Assembly (NCBI GenBank): GCA_023145485.1
Contig: JAGLDT010000063.1
Coordinates: 1-16,980 of the forward strand
DNA: 16,980 nucleotides
From: Cocleimonas sp.
GTDB taxonomy: Bacteria > Pseudomonadota > Gammaproteobacteria > Thiotrichales > Thiotrichaceae
Direction of reading: 5' to 3'
The notes under the pieces were generated by a model. That model had not been told where the DNA came from. It searched no databases and saw only the letters and a list, made by a program, of their open reading frames with translations. The first letter of the stretch is position 1. Each line of letters begins with the position of its first letter. A program made the translations under genes and the position numbers. Shown here piece after piece: positions 7,939 to 14,963 of the stretch.

Positions 7939-8844
7939 TCAAGAAACGATCATTACTGACTGCGTTAGTCTGAGTGCTTCAGGGATAATATCCCACTTAT
8001 ATTGATGCCCCGTTATAGTATTCCCGCTTATACTCGGGGTGCTTAGATTATACCGAGTACTTGTTAGATCAGGGTGTGTAAAGTTTTTAACAGCACTGAC
8101 AATACCTAAACCTGATGCAATATGAGGGTCATACCACGTTAAATAATCATCGCAGTGATAGCGATGGTTATAATGGTGTATAGCACAGCAGTTAATTCCT
8201 ACCATACGGTTGCCCAACATGTATTTATCAATTTTCAGCCGCGCCCGTTGTGACTTTTCTAATACAGTTAGCCAAGACAGGGTGGTTTCAAGGTATTGCT
8301 CATAAGGTGTGCTACCAAAGCGTCCATTACGCTGATCCCATATCTGTTGCATCCAATGCCATGCATTGCGAACATCCACTAAACTTCCTACCTGAAGAGT
8401 AAATCGTTGCGATTTACGTAGCTTTCTACGCAAATCTTTTCGCCGTGATGCTGATAGAAATTGCCAGTAGTGTTGTAATGGCATTCCATATAGGCTTGCC
8501 GTTGGTTGCTGTTGGGCGCAAGAAAAGTCAGCAACAACATCACTATCAAAATAAGGTTGTTTCATCTTTTTTAAGATACTCTCAGCACCTGGTGTATAGG
8601 TTGGACTGACTGGTGGAGAGTTTGGCATTGATGCAATATAGCTTAATATATAGCCTTTATTGGGCGAGCGATAGTAATAACCAACAGGTAAATAACCTAC
8701 TGCCTGACCTTTCTCATTACGATGTACATGCAAACTGGGTTGGAGCATATCATTATATCGAAACATCTCTTCGATGAGTAATGGATCAGCATATAAACTA
8801 CCATCATCAAGTTGTTTGACTATTTTTAATTCTTCTCTATTCAT
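7939..8844 (-). CDS. GNAT-fold (Acetyltransf_6/FemAB-like) acyltransferase family protein
   Basis: A 301-aa soluble protein without a signal peptide. The basic SASRRKDLRRKLRKS stretch (131-145) and the later IASGLGIVSAVKNF...YNLSTP...YKWDIIPE part resemble the BioF2/Acetyltransf_6 group, in which two GNAT-like halves are joined and which is often linked to surface polysaccharide or FemAB-type amino-acid transfer. The first 120 residues are a poorly conserved N-terminal half. An acyl- or aminoacyl-transferase role is inferred only from fold; donor and acceptor are unknown. It is alone in its transcription unit, convergent with the PG-binding lipoprotein gene and divergent from hupE. Its upstream region contains ACCTCCCA on the plus strand, giving a good GGGAGGT ribosome site close to the ATG. 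Confidence 0.65.
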   Translation of the reverse strand: MNREELKIVKQLDDGSLYADPLLIEEMFRYNDMLQPSLHVHRNEKGQAVGYLPVGYYYRSPNKGYILSYIASMPNSPPVSPTYTPGAESILKKMKQPYFDSDVVADFSCAQQQPTASLYGMPLQHYWQFLSASRRKDLRRKLRKSQRFTLQVGSLVDVRNAWHWMQQIWDQRNGRFGSTPYEQYLETTLSWLTVLEKSQRARLKIDKYMLGNRMVGINCCAIHHYNHRYHCDDYLTWYDPHIASGLGIVSAVKNFTHPDLTSTRYNLSTPSISGNTITGHQYKWDIIPEALRLTQSVMIVS

Positions 8845-8911
8845 TGGGAGGTATTATAAAAATAGTAATTATCAAAAGGGAATGATTTATTGTTATTATA
8901 TTGAATAATTA

Positions 8912-8939
8912 TTGACAAGTTGTTATTTCCCATTAGGAT
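8912..8939 (+). promoter_or_regulatory. Candidate sigma-70 promoter of the hupE-cupin unit
   Basis: A consensus -35 TTGACA (8912-8917) is followed after 16 bases by TAGGAT (8934-8939), a four-of-six match to the -10 hexamer. Transcription would start about 20 bases before the ATG at 8969. The -35 is perfect; the -10 is weak. Confidence 0.35.
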
Positions 8940-8957
8940 TTTTAAAATAAGTGAAGT

Positions 8958-8963
8958 GGAGAG
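8958..8963 (+). promoter_or_regulatory. Ribosome binding site that decides the hupE start
   Basis: GGAGAG lies 5 bases before the ATG at 8969. An in-frame GTG at 8951 would put this site inside the coding region and has no ribosome site of its own. Confidence 0.6.
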
Positions 8964-8968
8964 TTTTA

Positions 8969-9562
8969 ATGAAAATATTGAAAATAATCGGCATGAGTGG
9001 GTTGATACTATTAAGTAGCTTCTCCGTTGTCTTTGCTCATGCGGATACTGCTAGTATAACAGGTGGTTTTCTGAGTGGTTTTTTTCATCCTATAACAGGT
9101 CTGGATCATGTTGTTGCAATGGTTGCGGTAGGTTTATGGGGGGTATTTCTAGGTCGTCCTGCTATTTGGGTGTTACCGATCATTTTTCCCTTAGTGATGG
9201 CTTTTGGCGGCGCATTAGGTGTTGCAGGTGTCGATATTCCCTATATTGAAACAGGCATTGCTTTGTCGGGTGTCATTCTAGGGCTTGCGGTTGCCTTTGC
9301 TGTGCGTCCACCACTTTGGATAGCTGCTATCTTAGTGGGAGCTTTTGCTATTTTTCACGGTCATGCGCATGGGACGGAGTTACCAAGTGCTACTAATCCA
9401 TTGATCTATAGTGTTGGTTTTGTGATTGGAACAGGTTTACTGCATTTAGCTGGGATCTTATTTGGTGAGTTAACACGCTGGTCATGGGGCAATAAGATAG
9501 TTAGGGCAGGCGGGGCAATCATTGCTTTAATTGGGTTTGCTTTTCTCTTTGGGGTGCTATAG
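8969..9562 (+). CDS. HupE/UreJ-family metal (nickel-type) permease
   Basis: From the ATG at 8969 the protein has 197 residues. A signal peptide (1-23, ending VVFA) would be cleaved before HAD, leaving a histidine at the mature N-terminus, as in HupE proteins. The family motif appears as FFHPITGLDHVVAMVAVGLWG at about 38-58, and a second histidine cluster, IFHGHAHGTE, at 128-137; both lie in or next to membrane helices. Five to six further hydrophobic helices follow from inspection. HupE/UreJ proteins are thought to take up nickel, or in some cases cobalt, for hydrogenase or urease. Neither enzyme is encoded here, so the metal and its user are unknown. Stop and next start abut, so it is translationally coupled to the cupin gene. 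Confidence 0.85.
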   Translation: MKILKIIGMSGLILLSSFSVVFAHADTASITGGFLSGFFHPITGLDHVVAMVAVGLWGVFLGRPAIWVLPIIFPLVMAFGGALGVAGVDIPYIETGIALSGVILGLAVAFAVRPPLWIAAILVGAFAIFHGHAHGTELPSATNPLIYSVGFVIGTGLLHLAGILFGELTRWSWGNKIVRAGGAIIALIGFAFLFGVL

Positions 9563-9922
9563 ATGAAAAAGGTGAATATTGAAGAAAAATTATCGCTATT
9601 TGATAGCTTTTGGGAGCCAAAAATAGTGGGTGAACTGAATAAGCAGACAGTGAAACTAGCTAAATTAAAGGGTGAGTTTGTATGGCATCAGCATGAAAAT
9701 GAGGATGAGCTATTGATGGTGATCAAAGGTTGTTTAACGATCAAGCTGAGAGATAAAGATATCGAGTTAAAGGAAGGGGAGTTCTTTATTATTCCCCGAG
9801 GAGTAGAGCATTTGCCAGTGGCTAAAGAAGAGGTGCATGTGATGTTATTTGAGCCAAAGGAAACGCTTAACACAGGCGATGCAGAGTCTGAAAAAGTGCT
9901 TACTAATATTGAGGCAATCTAA
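9563..9922 (+). CDS. Small cupin-domain protein
   Basis: A 119-aa single-domain cupin. Motif 1 is GEFVWHQHENEDELLMVIKG with metal ligands H42, H44 and a glutamate at 47-49; motif 2 is GEFFIIPRGVEHLPVA with H83. A divalent metal in the barrel is therefore likely. The ATG follows directly on the hupE stop codon, and a GGGGTG ribosome site lies inside the end of hupE, so both are made from one message. Cupins of this type are functionally diverse (isomerases, dioxygenases, sensors), and no substrate can be assigned. The pairing with a metal permease suggests it uses or buffers the imported metal, which is inference. Confidence 0.8.
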   Translation: MKKVNIEEKLSLFDSFWEPKIVGELNKQTVKLAKLKGEFVWHQHENEDELLMVIKGCLTIKLRDKDIELKEGEFFIIPRGVEHLPVAKEEVHVMLFEPKETLNTGDAESEKVLTNIEAI

Positions 9923-9953
9923 GCATAGCATTGCTATAAGGAGCGTGTACGGA

Positions 9954-10015
9954 ATAACGTCTCAATCTAACTTGTCTTTTTGTTCCAGATAGGCTGACCT
10001 CATTATGAACAAAAG
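9954..10015 (+). repeat. Degenerate relative of the hairpin repeat
   Basis: It shares ATAAC and then AATCTAACTTG (9964-9974) with the same internal segment of the complete element (10147-10157), followed by a T-rich, TCCAG-containing stretch. Its own arms TTTTGTTC (9978-9985) and GAACAAAA (10007-10014) would fold a hairpin. The outer CTGAGGATT terminal motif is missing. Confidence 0.45.
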
Positions 10016-10119
10016 GTATAAGAAAATTAGGAATAGAATTTGCACTAAAAAATGAGTTATTATTGAGGAGTAACGATATTTTTTAGATGAATGTCTCTCA
10101 GTAAGTCTTATAGAACGTT

Positions 10120-10282
10120 AAGGACTGAGGATTCAATAACACCCGAAATCTAACTTGCCTTTTACTCCAGCTTGAATGCTCCCAGATCGTTGCGTAGAAT
10201 AACTATGCGCCTCCTGAGAGCATCCAATCTGGAGTAAAAATTTTGCGTTATAGCTTCGCATTTTATTAAATCCTCAGCCCTA
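10120..10282 (+). repeat. Complete 163-bp MITE-like hairpin repeat element
   Basis: The ends AAGGACTGAGGATTCAAT (10120-10137) and ATTAAATCCTCAGCCCTA (10265-10282) are inverted copies matching at 15 of 18 positions. Inside, 22-base arms at 10160-10181 and 10218-10239 (TTTTACTCCAG...) pair at 20 of 22 positions around a 36-base loop, which has a further weak GCGTAG/CTATGC pairing. No reading frame of note is present. Partial copies lie at 1-29 (opposite orientation) and 16926-16980 (same orientation). The structure suits a non-autonomous miniature element moved by a transposase elsewhere, or a REP/BIME-like repeat. No clear target-site duplication is visible. Confidence 0.8.
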
Positions 10283-10309
10283 ACTCGCTTATTAACCTTT
10301 GGATCTTCT

Positions 10310-10717
10310 ATGAATAAAAATAGGATAGTTCACAAGCTACTTCATTATATTGAGCAATTGGGATTGCTGATTATTTTATTAGCCACAATAGTTGCAGTTG
10401 GGCAGGAGGTGATGTTAATGGTTGATGAGATGAAAGTTGGTCTAAAAGATCTTCTTTTACTCTTCATCTATTTAGAAATTATCGCAATGATACAAATTTA
10501 TTACGAACAGCATCGTCTACCCATTCGCTTTCCTATTTATATAGCGATTGTTGCACTAGCTCGATATATTATTTTGGACTCAAAATCACTAGAGCAGTGG
10601 CAACTATTAGAAATTGGGATAACGATTATGGTATTAACTATTGCTGTTCTTATTGTTCGCTACGGACACGTGACCTTGCCGTATGAGGAGAGCAATAAAA
10701 AAAATAGGGGCGATTAG
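10310..10717 (+). CDS. psiE: PsiE-family phosphate-starvation-inducible membrane protein
   Basis: A 135-aa integral membrane protein, almost the length of E. coli PsiE (136). Four hydrophobic helices can be placed near residues 15-35, 43-62, 74-90 and 100-117. The loops carry the family-like segments LLLLFIYLEIIAMIQIYY, RLPIRFPIYIAIVALAR and YIILDSK. The C-terminus is short and polar. In E. coli psiE is induced by phosphate starvation through PhoB and its molecular role is unknown. The start codon lies only 27 bases after the end of the repeat element, so its promoter probably lies within the repeat; no Pho box is seen between. Only a weak GGAT ribosome site precedes the ATG. Convergent with the following lipoprotein gene. 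Confidence 0.85.
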   Translation: MNKNRIVHKLLHYIEQLGLLIILLATIVAVGQEVMLMVDEMKVGLKDLLLLFIYLEIIAMIQIYYEQHRLPIRFPIYIAIVALARYIILDSKSLEQWQLLEIGITIMVLTIAVLIVRYGHVTLPYEESNKKNRGD

Positions 10718-10765
10718 TTTATAGTTGTTAATTTTGATATTTTTTTTGACGATTGTTTACCTTCA

Positions 10766-11692
10766 TCATTTGCGCCATTTTCCATACTTTAAGCTGCCAC
10801 CAATAATTTTATAACGCACAATGCGTGCGCCTTCCCATCCTGACTCTAGTAAACCAACTAAGGTTGCGACGCGTGCTTTATCTGAGCCTTGGAAGTAACC
10901 AATGACGGCTACTTTTTCCTTGCCTCCAAGTTGGTCTCCTTTTGTTTTTAATGCAACTTTAGTGATTTCTTTATGACCTTTTATCGCAGAGGTTAAGAAG
11001 ATTTGATAGGCTTTGATCTCTTCTTTTCCTCTTACTTTTGTTGTTTTAACAGTATAATTAAACGTGTCACCATTATAAGAAATAGGTGCGTTTTGCAGTG
11101 TAAAATGATTACCTTGGATAATTTTATGTTGCTCTAGTCCTTCCATGATCTGCTGTTTGTTTTCCGTCCAATAATCATTGATATTATTTAATTCATCCAG
11201 TTCAGCTTCTTTTTTGATTCCCCATATGATTTTGTCTGAGACTAAGTCTTGTACATAAACACCGACGGAAAATAGTGCAGCAGCATCGGTTTCATCTCGT
11301 ATAAGATAAGCAATTTTTTCACCATCAGCAGACCAACCGAGAAGATAAAACTCATCCTCCATAAGTAAGGTATTTTCTGCAAAAACTTTTCTAGTTTGGG
11401 CTTTTAAATTAATTCGACTAAGTTGTTGGGTTGGTTCTGACAAGTCTGGTTTTGTATCAATGACTCTTGTCGTAGTGATATTAATCTCTGACTGTTCATT
11501 GTTTTCTATCATTGTTTCTTCTGAAAATTGCCCGCTACCAATACTAGGTTGGTTTAAGTCTAGTTCAGAGCGAATAGTCTCAGGGTCTTTTTTTTCACAA
11601 GCAGATAAACTTATTAGTAGTAGTCCTGTTAAAAAGATACTGATAGTCGTTGATGGTACAAGATGGTTAGTTCTACTTCTCGACTTATTCAC
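10766..11692 (-). CDS. Lipoprotein of unknown function
   Basis: A 308-aa protein starting at GTG, with a GGGAG ribosome site 9 bases upstream and no better start nearby. A basic N-terminus, a hydrophobic core and LISLSAC with C32 form a lipoprotein signal; the following EKKD residues avoid the inner-membrane retention aspartate at +2, so the outer membrane is likely. Residues 35-110 are low-complexity, rich in Ser, Thr, Glu and Asn, probably a flexible linker. A folded part from about 110 contains LLGWSADGEKIAYLIRDE, reminiscent of DUF2259-like or beta-propeller strands, and the end GLLESGWEGARIVRYKIIGG looks conserved. I do not recognise the family with confidence. It is a single gene divergent from deaD. 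Confidence 0.65.
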   Translation of the reverse strand: MNKSRSRTNHLVPSTTISIFLTGLLLISLSACEKKDPETIRSELDLNQPSIGSGQFSEETMIENNEQSEINITTTRVIDTKPDLSEPTQQLSRINLKAQTRKVFAENTLLMEDEFYLLGWSADGEKIAYLIRDETDAAALFSVGVYVQDLVSDKIIWGIKKEAELDELNNINDYWTENKQQIMEGLEQHKIIQGNHFTLQNAPISYNGDTFNYTVKTTKVRGKEEIKAYQIFLTSAIKGHKEITKVALKTKGDQLGGKEKVAVIGYFQGSDKARVATLVGLLESGWEGARIVRYKIIGGSLKYGKWRK

Positions 11693-11834
11693 AAAGGATA
11701 CTCCCTTTCTTAGTTGTTTGAATTTTCTGATAATATACAGACTTTATTATTTTTTAGGAAGTAGAGAAGCATTCAATTTGGTGCTTGCTTTTAATTGCTT
11801 AAAATATAAAACGGTATCTAATTTAAAAATAGCG

Positions 11835-11840
11835 TACAAT
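11835..11840 (+). promoter_or_regulatory. Possible -10 element of deaD with GC-rich discriminator
   Basis: TACAAT at 11835-11840 is followed by ATGCGCCCC, a GC-rich discriminator of the kind seen at growth-rate-controlled promoters. No good -35 hexamer lies at normal spacing. Transcription would start roughly 25 bases before the ATG at 11872. Weak evidence. Confidence 0.25.
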
Positions 11841-11871
11841 ATGCGCCCCTTCTTTACCTGTGTGCATCCAA

Positions 11872-13650
11872 ATGTCTGAAGAAAAAAGCATCAGTTTTGC
11901 TGATCTCAAGCTTATTAAGCCTATCTTACAATCTGTAGAAGAATCAGGTTATGAAGTACCCTCGCCGATTCAGGCAGAAAGTATTCCCCCCTTACTTGAA
12001 GGGCGTGATTTATTGGGGCAGGCGCAAACAGGAACAGGTAAGACGGCAGCGTTTGCTTTGCCCTTACTCTCTAATCTAGATTTATCTAAAAGGCAACCGC
12101 AAGTTTTAGTGCTTGCACCCACACGAGAGTTAGCAATCCAAGTAGCTGAGGCTTGGCAGACTTATGCGCGTCATCTAAAAGGCTTTCATGTATTACCGAT
12201 TTATGGTGGTCAGAATATTAGTATTCAATTACGCCAGCTACGCCGTGATGTGCATGTGGTGGTTGGTACGCCTGGTCGTGTTATGGATCATTTGCGCCGT
12301 GGTACGCTGAAATTGGGTGATCTTAAAACAGTGGTGTTAGATGAAGCAGATGAAATGTTACGCATGGGCTTTATCGATGATGTTGAAACTATCCTTAAAG
12401 AAACGCCTAGTGAGCGTCAAGTGGTATTATTTTCTGCTACCATGCCTGCGCCAATTAAACGTATTACCTCTCGTTATTTAAATAATCCTATTGAAATCAA
12501 AATTAAAAGCAAAACATCCACGGTTTCAACGATTAAGCAGTATTATTGGAAAGGGAAAACCTTCCTTAAGTTGGATGTTTTAACCCGTATTTTAGAGTCA
12601 GATGAGTTTGGCGCGGTGATTGTTTTTGTACGCACTAAATCAATGACCGTTGAATTAGCAGAAAAATTAGAAGCGCGTGGTTATGCGACAACTGCTTTAA
12701 ATGGGGATATAAAGCAAGATTTACGTGAAAAGACCATTAATCGCCTAAGAAAGGGTACACTAGATATTATTGTTGCTACTGATGTGGTGGCTCGTGGATT
12801 AGATGTAAAACGTATCACTCACGTTATCAATTACGATATGCCACATGATACCGAATCTTATGTGCATCGTATTGGTCGTACAGGGCGCGCTGGACGAGAA
12901 GGAACTGCGATTTTATTTATTCCGCCACGTGGAGATCGTATGTTAAAGACGATTGAGCGTTCTACAGGGCAGAAAATAGAGCCATTAAAATTACCTTCGC
13001 CGAAAGATATTACCGATAATCGTATTGCCCGTTTTAAAGCGACTATTCTTGAGGCAGCTAATAATAATAAACTGGACTTTTTTGAAACACTAGTAACTGA
13101 GCTGGCTGAAGAAGGTGAGCTAAATCTAACCCAAATTGCAGCCGCATTAAGCTATCTAGCCCAGCGCGAACGTCCTCTAGTAGAAACAAAACAAGCCATT
13201 CCAGATTTTTCCTTTAGCCAAAGTGATAGCCGAGGGGATCGTAAAGGCAACGATAGAGGAGACAGAAGGCGCGACCGTGACAGTCGTAATAGAAATGATC
13301 GAAATGATCGAAATGAGCGTCAAAATCAAGATAGCCGTAAACGCAAACCAAGAAAAAAATCAGACAATAAAGATGATGTACCCATGACATTATATCGTCT
13401 AGAAGTGGGTAGTGAACATGGCGCACAGGCAAAACATATCGTAGGGGCACTGATTAACGAAGCAGGGTTAGAAAGTCAGTATATTCAAGATTTAAAAATT
13501 AACGACAACCACAGTACCGTTAGCTTGCCAGAAGGAATGCCTAAAGATATTTATAAACACTTGCATAAAACATGGGTTGCAGGTCAACAAATAAAATTAC
13601 GCGATCTATCTAAGCGAGAAGACCGCGGTTCAAATAAAAGAAAGTCATGA
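11872..13650 (+). CDS. deaD: DEAD-box ATP-dependent RNA helicase DeaD/CsdA
   Basis: From the ATG at 11872 the protein has 592 residues. An in-frame GTG at 11860 would add four; neither start has a clear ribosome site, and MSEEKSISFADL aligns with the E. coli DeaD N-terminus. All helicase motifs are intact: the Q motif around GYEVPSPIQ, AQTGTGKT at 51-58, PTREL, TPGR, DEAD at 157-160, SAT at 188-190, and HRIGRTGRAG at 332-341. An Arg/Asp/Asn-rich low-complexity linker (about 453-497, with tandem RND units) leads to the DbpA-type RNA-binding domain at about 505-578. The long C-terminal Gly/Arg tail of E. coli DeaD is much shorter here. DeaD unwinds RNA during ribosome assembly, mRNA turnover and cold adaptation. 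Confidence 0.95.
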   Translation: MSEEKSISFADLKLIKPILQSVEESGYEVPSPIQAESIPPLLEGRDLLGQAQTGTGKTAAFALPLLSNLDLSKRQPQVLVLAPTRELAIQVAEAWQTYARHLKGFHVLPIYGGQNISIQLRQLRRDVHVVVGTPGRVMDHLRRGTLKLGDLKTVVLDEADEMLRMGFIDDVETILKETPSERQVVLFSATMPAPIKRITSRYLNNPIEIKIKSKTSTVSTIKQYYWKGKTFLKLDVLTRILESDEFGAVIVFVRTKSMTVELAEKLEARGYATTALNGDIKQDLREKTINRLRKGTLDIIVATDVVARGLDVKRITHVINYDMPHDTESYVHRIGRTGRAGREGTAILFIPPRGDRMLKTIERSTGQKIEPLKLPSPKDITDNRIARFKATILEAANNNKLDFFETLVTELAEEGELNLTQIAAALSYLAQRERPLVETKQAIPDFSFSQSDSRGDRKGNDRGDRRRDRDSRNRNDRNDRNERQNQDSRKRKPRKKSDNKDDVPMTLYRLEVGSEHGAQAKHIVGALINEAGLESQYIQDLKINDNHSTVSLPEGMPKDIYKHLHKTWVAGQQIKLRDLSKREDRGSNKRKS

Positions 13651-13706
13651 TCTTGTTGTATACCGTTCTTTCAACAATTTGAATGGCTTATTAAAGGCTA
13701 TTTTAC

Positions 13707-13946
13707 TCATAGCTTCTCCTTAGTGAGTCGAGCATAGGAGTGATCAACATTCATGATGGAGCCAATGTGAACTTTGCTTTGAATTAATTCAACTGCTTCT
13801 TTAATTTTTTGTGGGTTTTCCATGATGCCAGAAATGGAAACAATACCTAGTACAATGGCAATAGAAGCAACAGCAGCAAGGGTTGGGTTAGAAATAGCAT
13901 TATTCATTTTTTCGAGAGTGCATTTGCTATTAGTAGTTGGAGTCAT
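13707..13946 (-). CDS. Small single-helix membrane protein of unknown function
   Basis: A 79-aa protein begun at the ATG at 13946, which has an excellent GAGGAA ribosome site six bases upstream. The open frame continues upstream to an ATG at 14039, but that start has no ribosome site and would put unrelated polar sequence ahead of it. A polar N-terminus (TPTTNSKCTLEKMNNAISN) precedes one hydrophobic helix (about residues 23-41, TLAAVASIAIVLGIVSISG) and a basic amphipathic tail. There is no signal cleavage site or lipobox. Function is unknown. It lies about 150 bp downstream of the transglutaminase-like lipoprotein gene on the same strand, with an 18-bp palindrome between them. Confidence 0.6.
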   Translation of the reverse strand: MTPTTNSKCTLEKMNNAISNPTLAAVASIAIVLGIVSISGIMENPQKIKEAVELIQSKVHIGSIMNVDHSYARLTKEKL

Positions 13947-13952
13947 GACAAA

Positions 13953-13958
13953 TTCCTC
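13953..13958 (-). promoter_or_regulatory. Ribosome binding site deciding the start of the 79-aa protein
   Basis: GAGGAA on the minus strand lies six bases before the ATG at 13946. The farther upstream ATG at 14039 has no comparable site. Confidence 0.6.
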
Positions 13959-14065
13959 ATTTATTTTTAACTGATTATTTTTATTTTCTGGCAGATAGAT
14001 CTCATCGGCTAATCGAAAAATAAGCTTTGATCCCGCCATTTACAAGTATTTTATGCCAAGTGGTA

Positions 14066-14083
14066 AGGAATATGCATATTCCT
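14066..14083. promoter_or_regulatory. Perfect 18-bp palindrome
   Basis: AGGAATATGCATATTCCT reads the same on both strands with no spacer. It lies 15 bases past the stop of the minus-strand lipoprotein gene and 120 bases before the start of the 79-aa protein. No T-run follows in either direction, which argues against a terminator and for a protein-binding site. The shorter TTCCTAGGAA at 14871-14880 shares its half-site. Confidence 0.45.
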
Positions 14084-14098
14084 AAGATCGAAGTTTTG

Positions 14099-14704
14099 TT
14101 AATTCACAAACTTATGCCATGTGTATTGTGGATCCTCCTCATCGGTAATTTTTGCCCAATAAAGATCACCAGAGTTTCTCCAAGGGTCAAGTAGGATACC
14201 TGTGTAAAAATTACCGCCTTTGGCAACAACAACCAGAGAATTGTGTTCATTTTTCAATCTGCGATTCGCAGTACCTCGAAGTAAATCGAATGTTTTTAGT
14301 TTTTTCTTTTTCATATGAGCTGTCATATCATCCGCCCACTGCCAACATAGTCCTCGGTCACGGTGTTTTGCATTGACTAAAACATTTTGTAATTGAGGGG
14401 GATAAACTAAATTATATTGATTGGCTAAAATCATTGGGTAAACAATTGCATCATAGGCAATATCATTTGCCTCTTTTTGACTAGTTTGAGGGCCTAAAGC
14501 CTTCAATGCTTTAGCCAGACCATTGATAGATCGCTTCTGTTTATTTGTTAAAATACGAGCAATAGGACGCTTGCCGTTTTCCATTTTGACATTATCATAG
14601 GTGACACTACAGCCACTCAGTAAGCTTATACTAAGAGTTAATGCGATCAAATAGCTTAAAGAGGTTGATTTATATCCTAGGGTACTGTTTAAAGGGTTTA
14701 ACAT
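14099..14704 (-). CDS. Lipoprotein with transglutaminase-like Cys-His-Asp arrangement
   Basis: A 201-aa protein with a hydrophobic signal and a SLLSGC lipobox (lipidated C32), so probably periplasm-facing. Residues 55-110 are helical, with the moderately conserved AYDAIVYPMILANQY. The second half has RGLCWQWADDM with C120, NEHNSLVVVAKGG with H154, and LLDPWRNSGDLYWAKI with D173. The order and context fit the Cys-His-Asp triad of transglutaminase/papain-fold enzymes, and similar uncharacterised lipoproteins occur in other gammaproteobacteria, as far as I recall. Peptidase or amidase activity is inferred only. The ATG is preceded by AGAGAG at good distance and lies 2 bp behind the 36-codon gene, with which it likely shares a message. 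Confidence 0.75.
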   Translation of the reverse strand: MLNPLNSTLGYKSTSLSYLIALTLSISLLSGCSVTYDNVKMENGKRPIARILTNKQKRSINGLAKALKALGPQTSQKEANDIAYDAIVYPMILANQYNLVYPPQLQNVLVNAKHRDRGLCWQWADDMTAHMKKKKLKTFDLLRGTANRRLKNEHNSLVVVAKGGNFYTGILLDPWRNSGDLYWAKITDEEDPQYTWHKFVN

Positions 14705-14706
14705 TA

Positions 14707-14817
14707 TTACTCTCTTGTATTTTCTGATTTATGGGTTGACGATAAGTTATCTCCGTCTATTGGATACGACAGTATAATAAAAATAGTTGTAATAATGGCA
14801 TAGATTAGTTTTTTCAT
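14707..14817 (-). CDS. 36-aa small membrane or secreted peptide
   Basis: An ATG at 14817 opens 36 codons: a basic start (MKKL), a hydrophobic run IYAIITTIFIILSYPI, then a short polar tail ending in SENTRE. It looks like a signal peptide or single helix. The stop TAA is separated by two bases from the ATG of the lipoprotein gene, an arrangement typical of translational coupling. A purine-rich stretch (GGGGAGAG, then CAGGG) lies upstream. The product resembles no family I know. It could instead be a leader peptide for the downstream gene. Confidence 0.45.
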   Translation of the reverse strand: MKKLIYAIITTIFIILSYPIDGDNLSSTHKSENTRE

Positions 14818-14870
14818 AGCCCTGTTCTCTCCCCTAATTGTCCCGTAGGTAATAGTTATTATTTTTATAT

Positions 14871-14880
14871 TTCCTAGGAA
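14871..14880. promoter_or_regulatory. 10-bp palindrome TTCCTAGGAA upstream of the small-peptide/lipoprotein unit
   Basis: A perfect palindrome, 54 bases upstream of the start at 14817 on the minus strand and so near where a promoter should be. It shares the half-site ATTCCT/AGGAAT with the 18-bp palindrome downstream of the same unit. Possible operator; chance cannot be excluded. Confidence 0.25.
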
Positions 14881-14963
14881 TAGCCTAAATGTAAGTGCAG
14901 GGAATTAATATAGTCTGTTTTTCAAGCAATTTCTATTAAAGGGCACTACCGTTTATCGAACAA

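Larger units (their letters stand above)
9923..10309. other. Intergenic region occupied by repeat elements
   Basis: About 390 bases without a gene, separating the cupin gene from psiE. It carries a degenerate repeat relative at 9954-10015 and a full 163-bp element at 10120-10282, described separately. The remaining spacer, about 10016-10119, is AT-rich and I see no structure in it. Confidence 0.6.

Noticed and set aside
8951..8968. GTG at 8951 as an earlier start for the HupE protein
   Set aside because: It would place the GGAGAG ribosome site inside the gene and adds residues (MKWRVL) ahead of a complete signal peptide; the ATG at 8969 is better.
11460..11879. Open plus-strand frame overlapping the lipoprotein gene and the start of deaD
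   Set aside because: It is antisense to a well-supported lipoprotein, overlaps deaD in another frame, and shows no domain or ribosome site.
13290..13325. Short tandem repeat inside deaD (AATGATCGA units)
   Set aside because: It simply encodes the Arg-Asn-Asp linker of the helicase and is in frame; not an independent repeat element.
13947..14039. ATG at 14039 as the start of the small membrane protein (110 aa)
   Set aside because: No ribosome site there, while the ATG at 13946 has GAGGAA six bases upstream.
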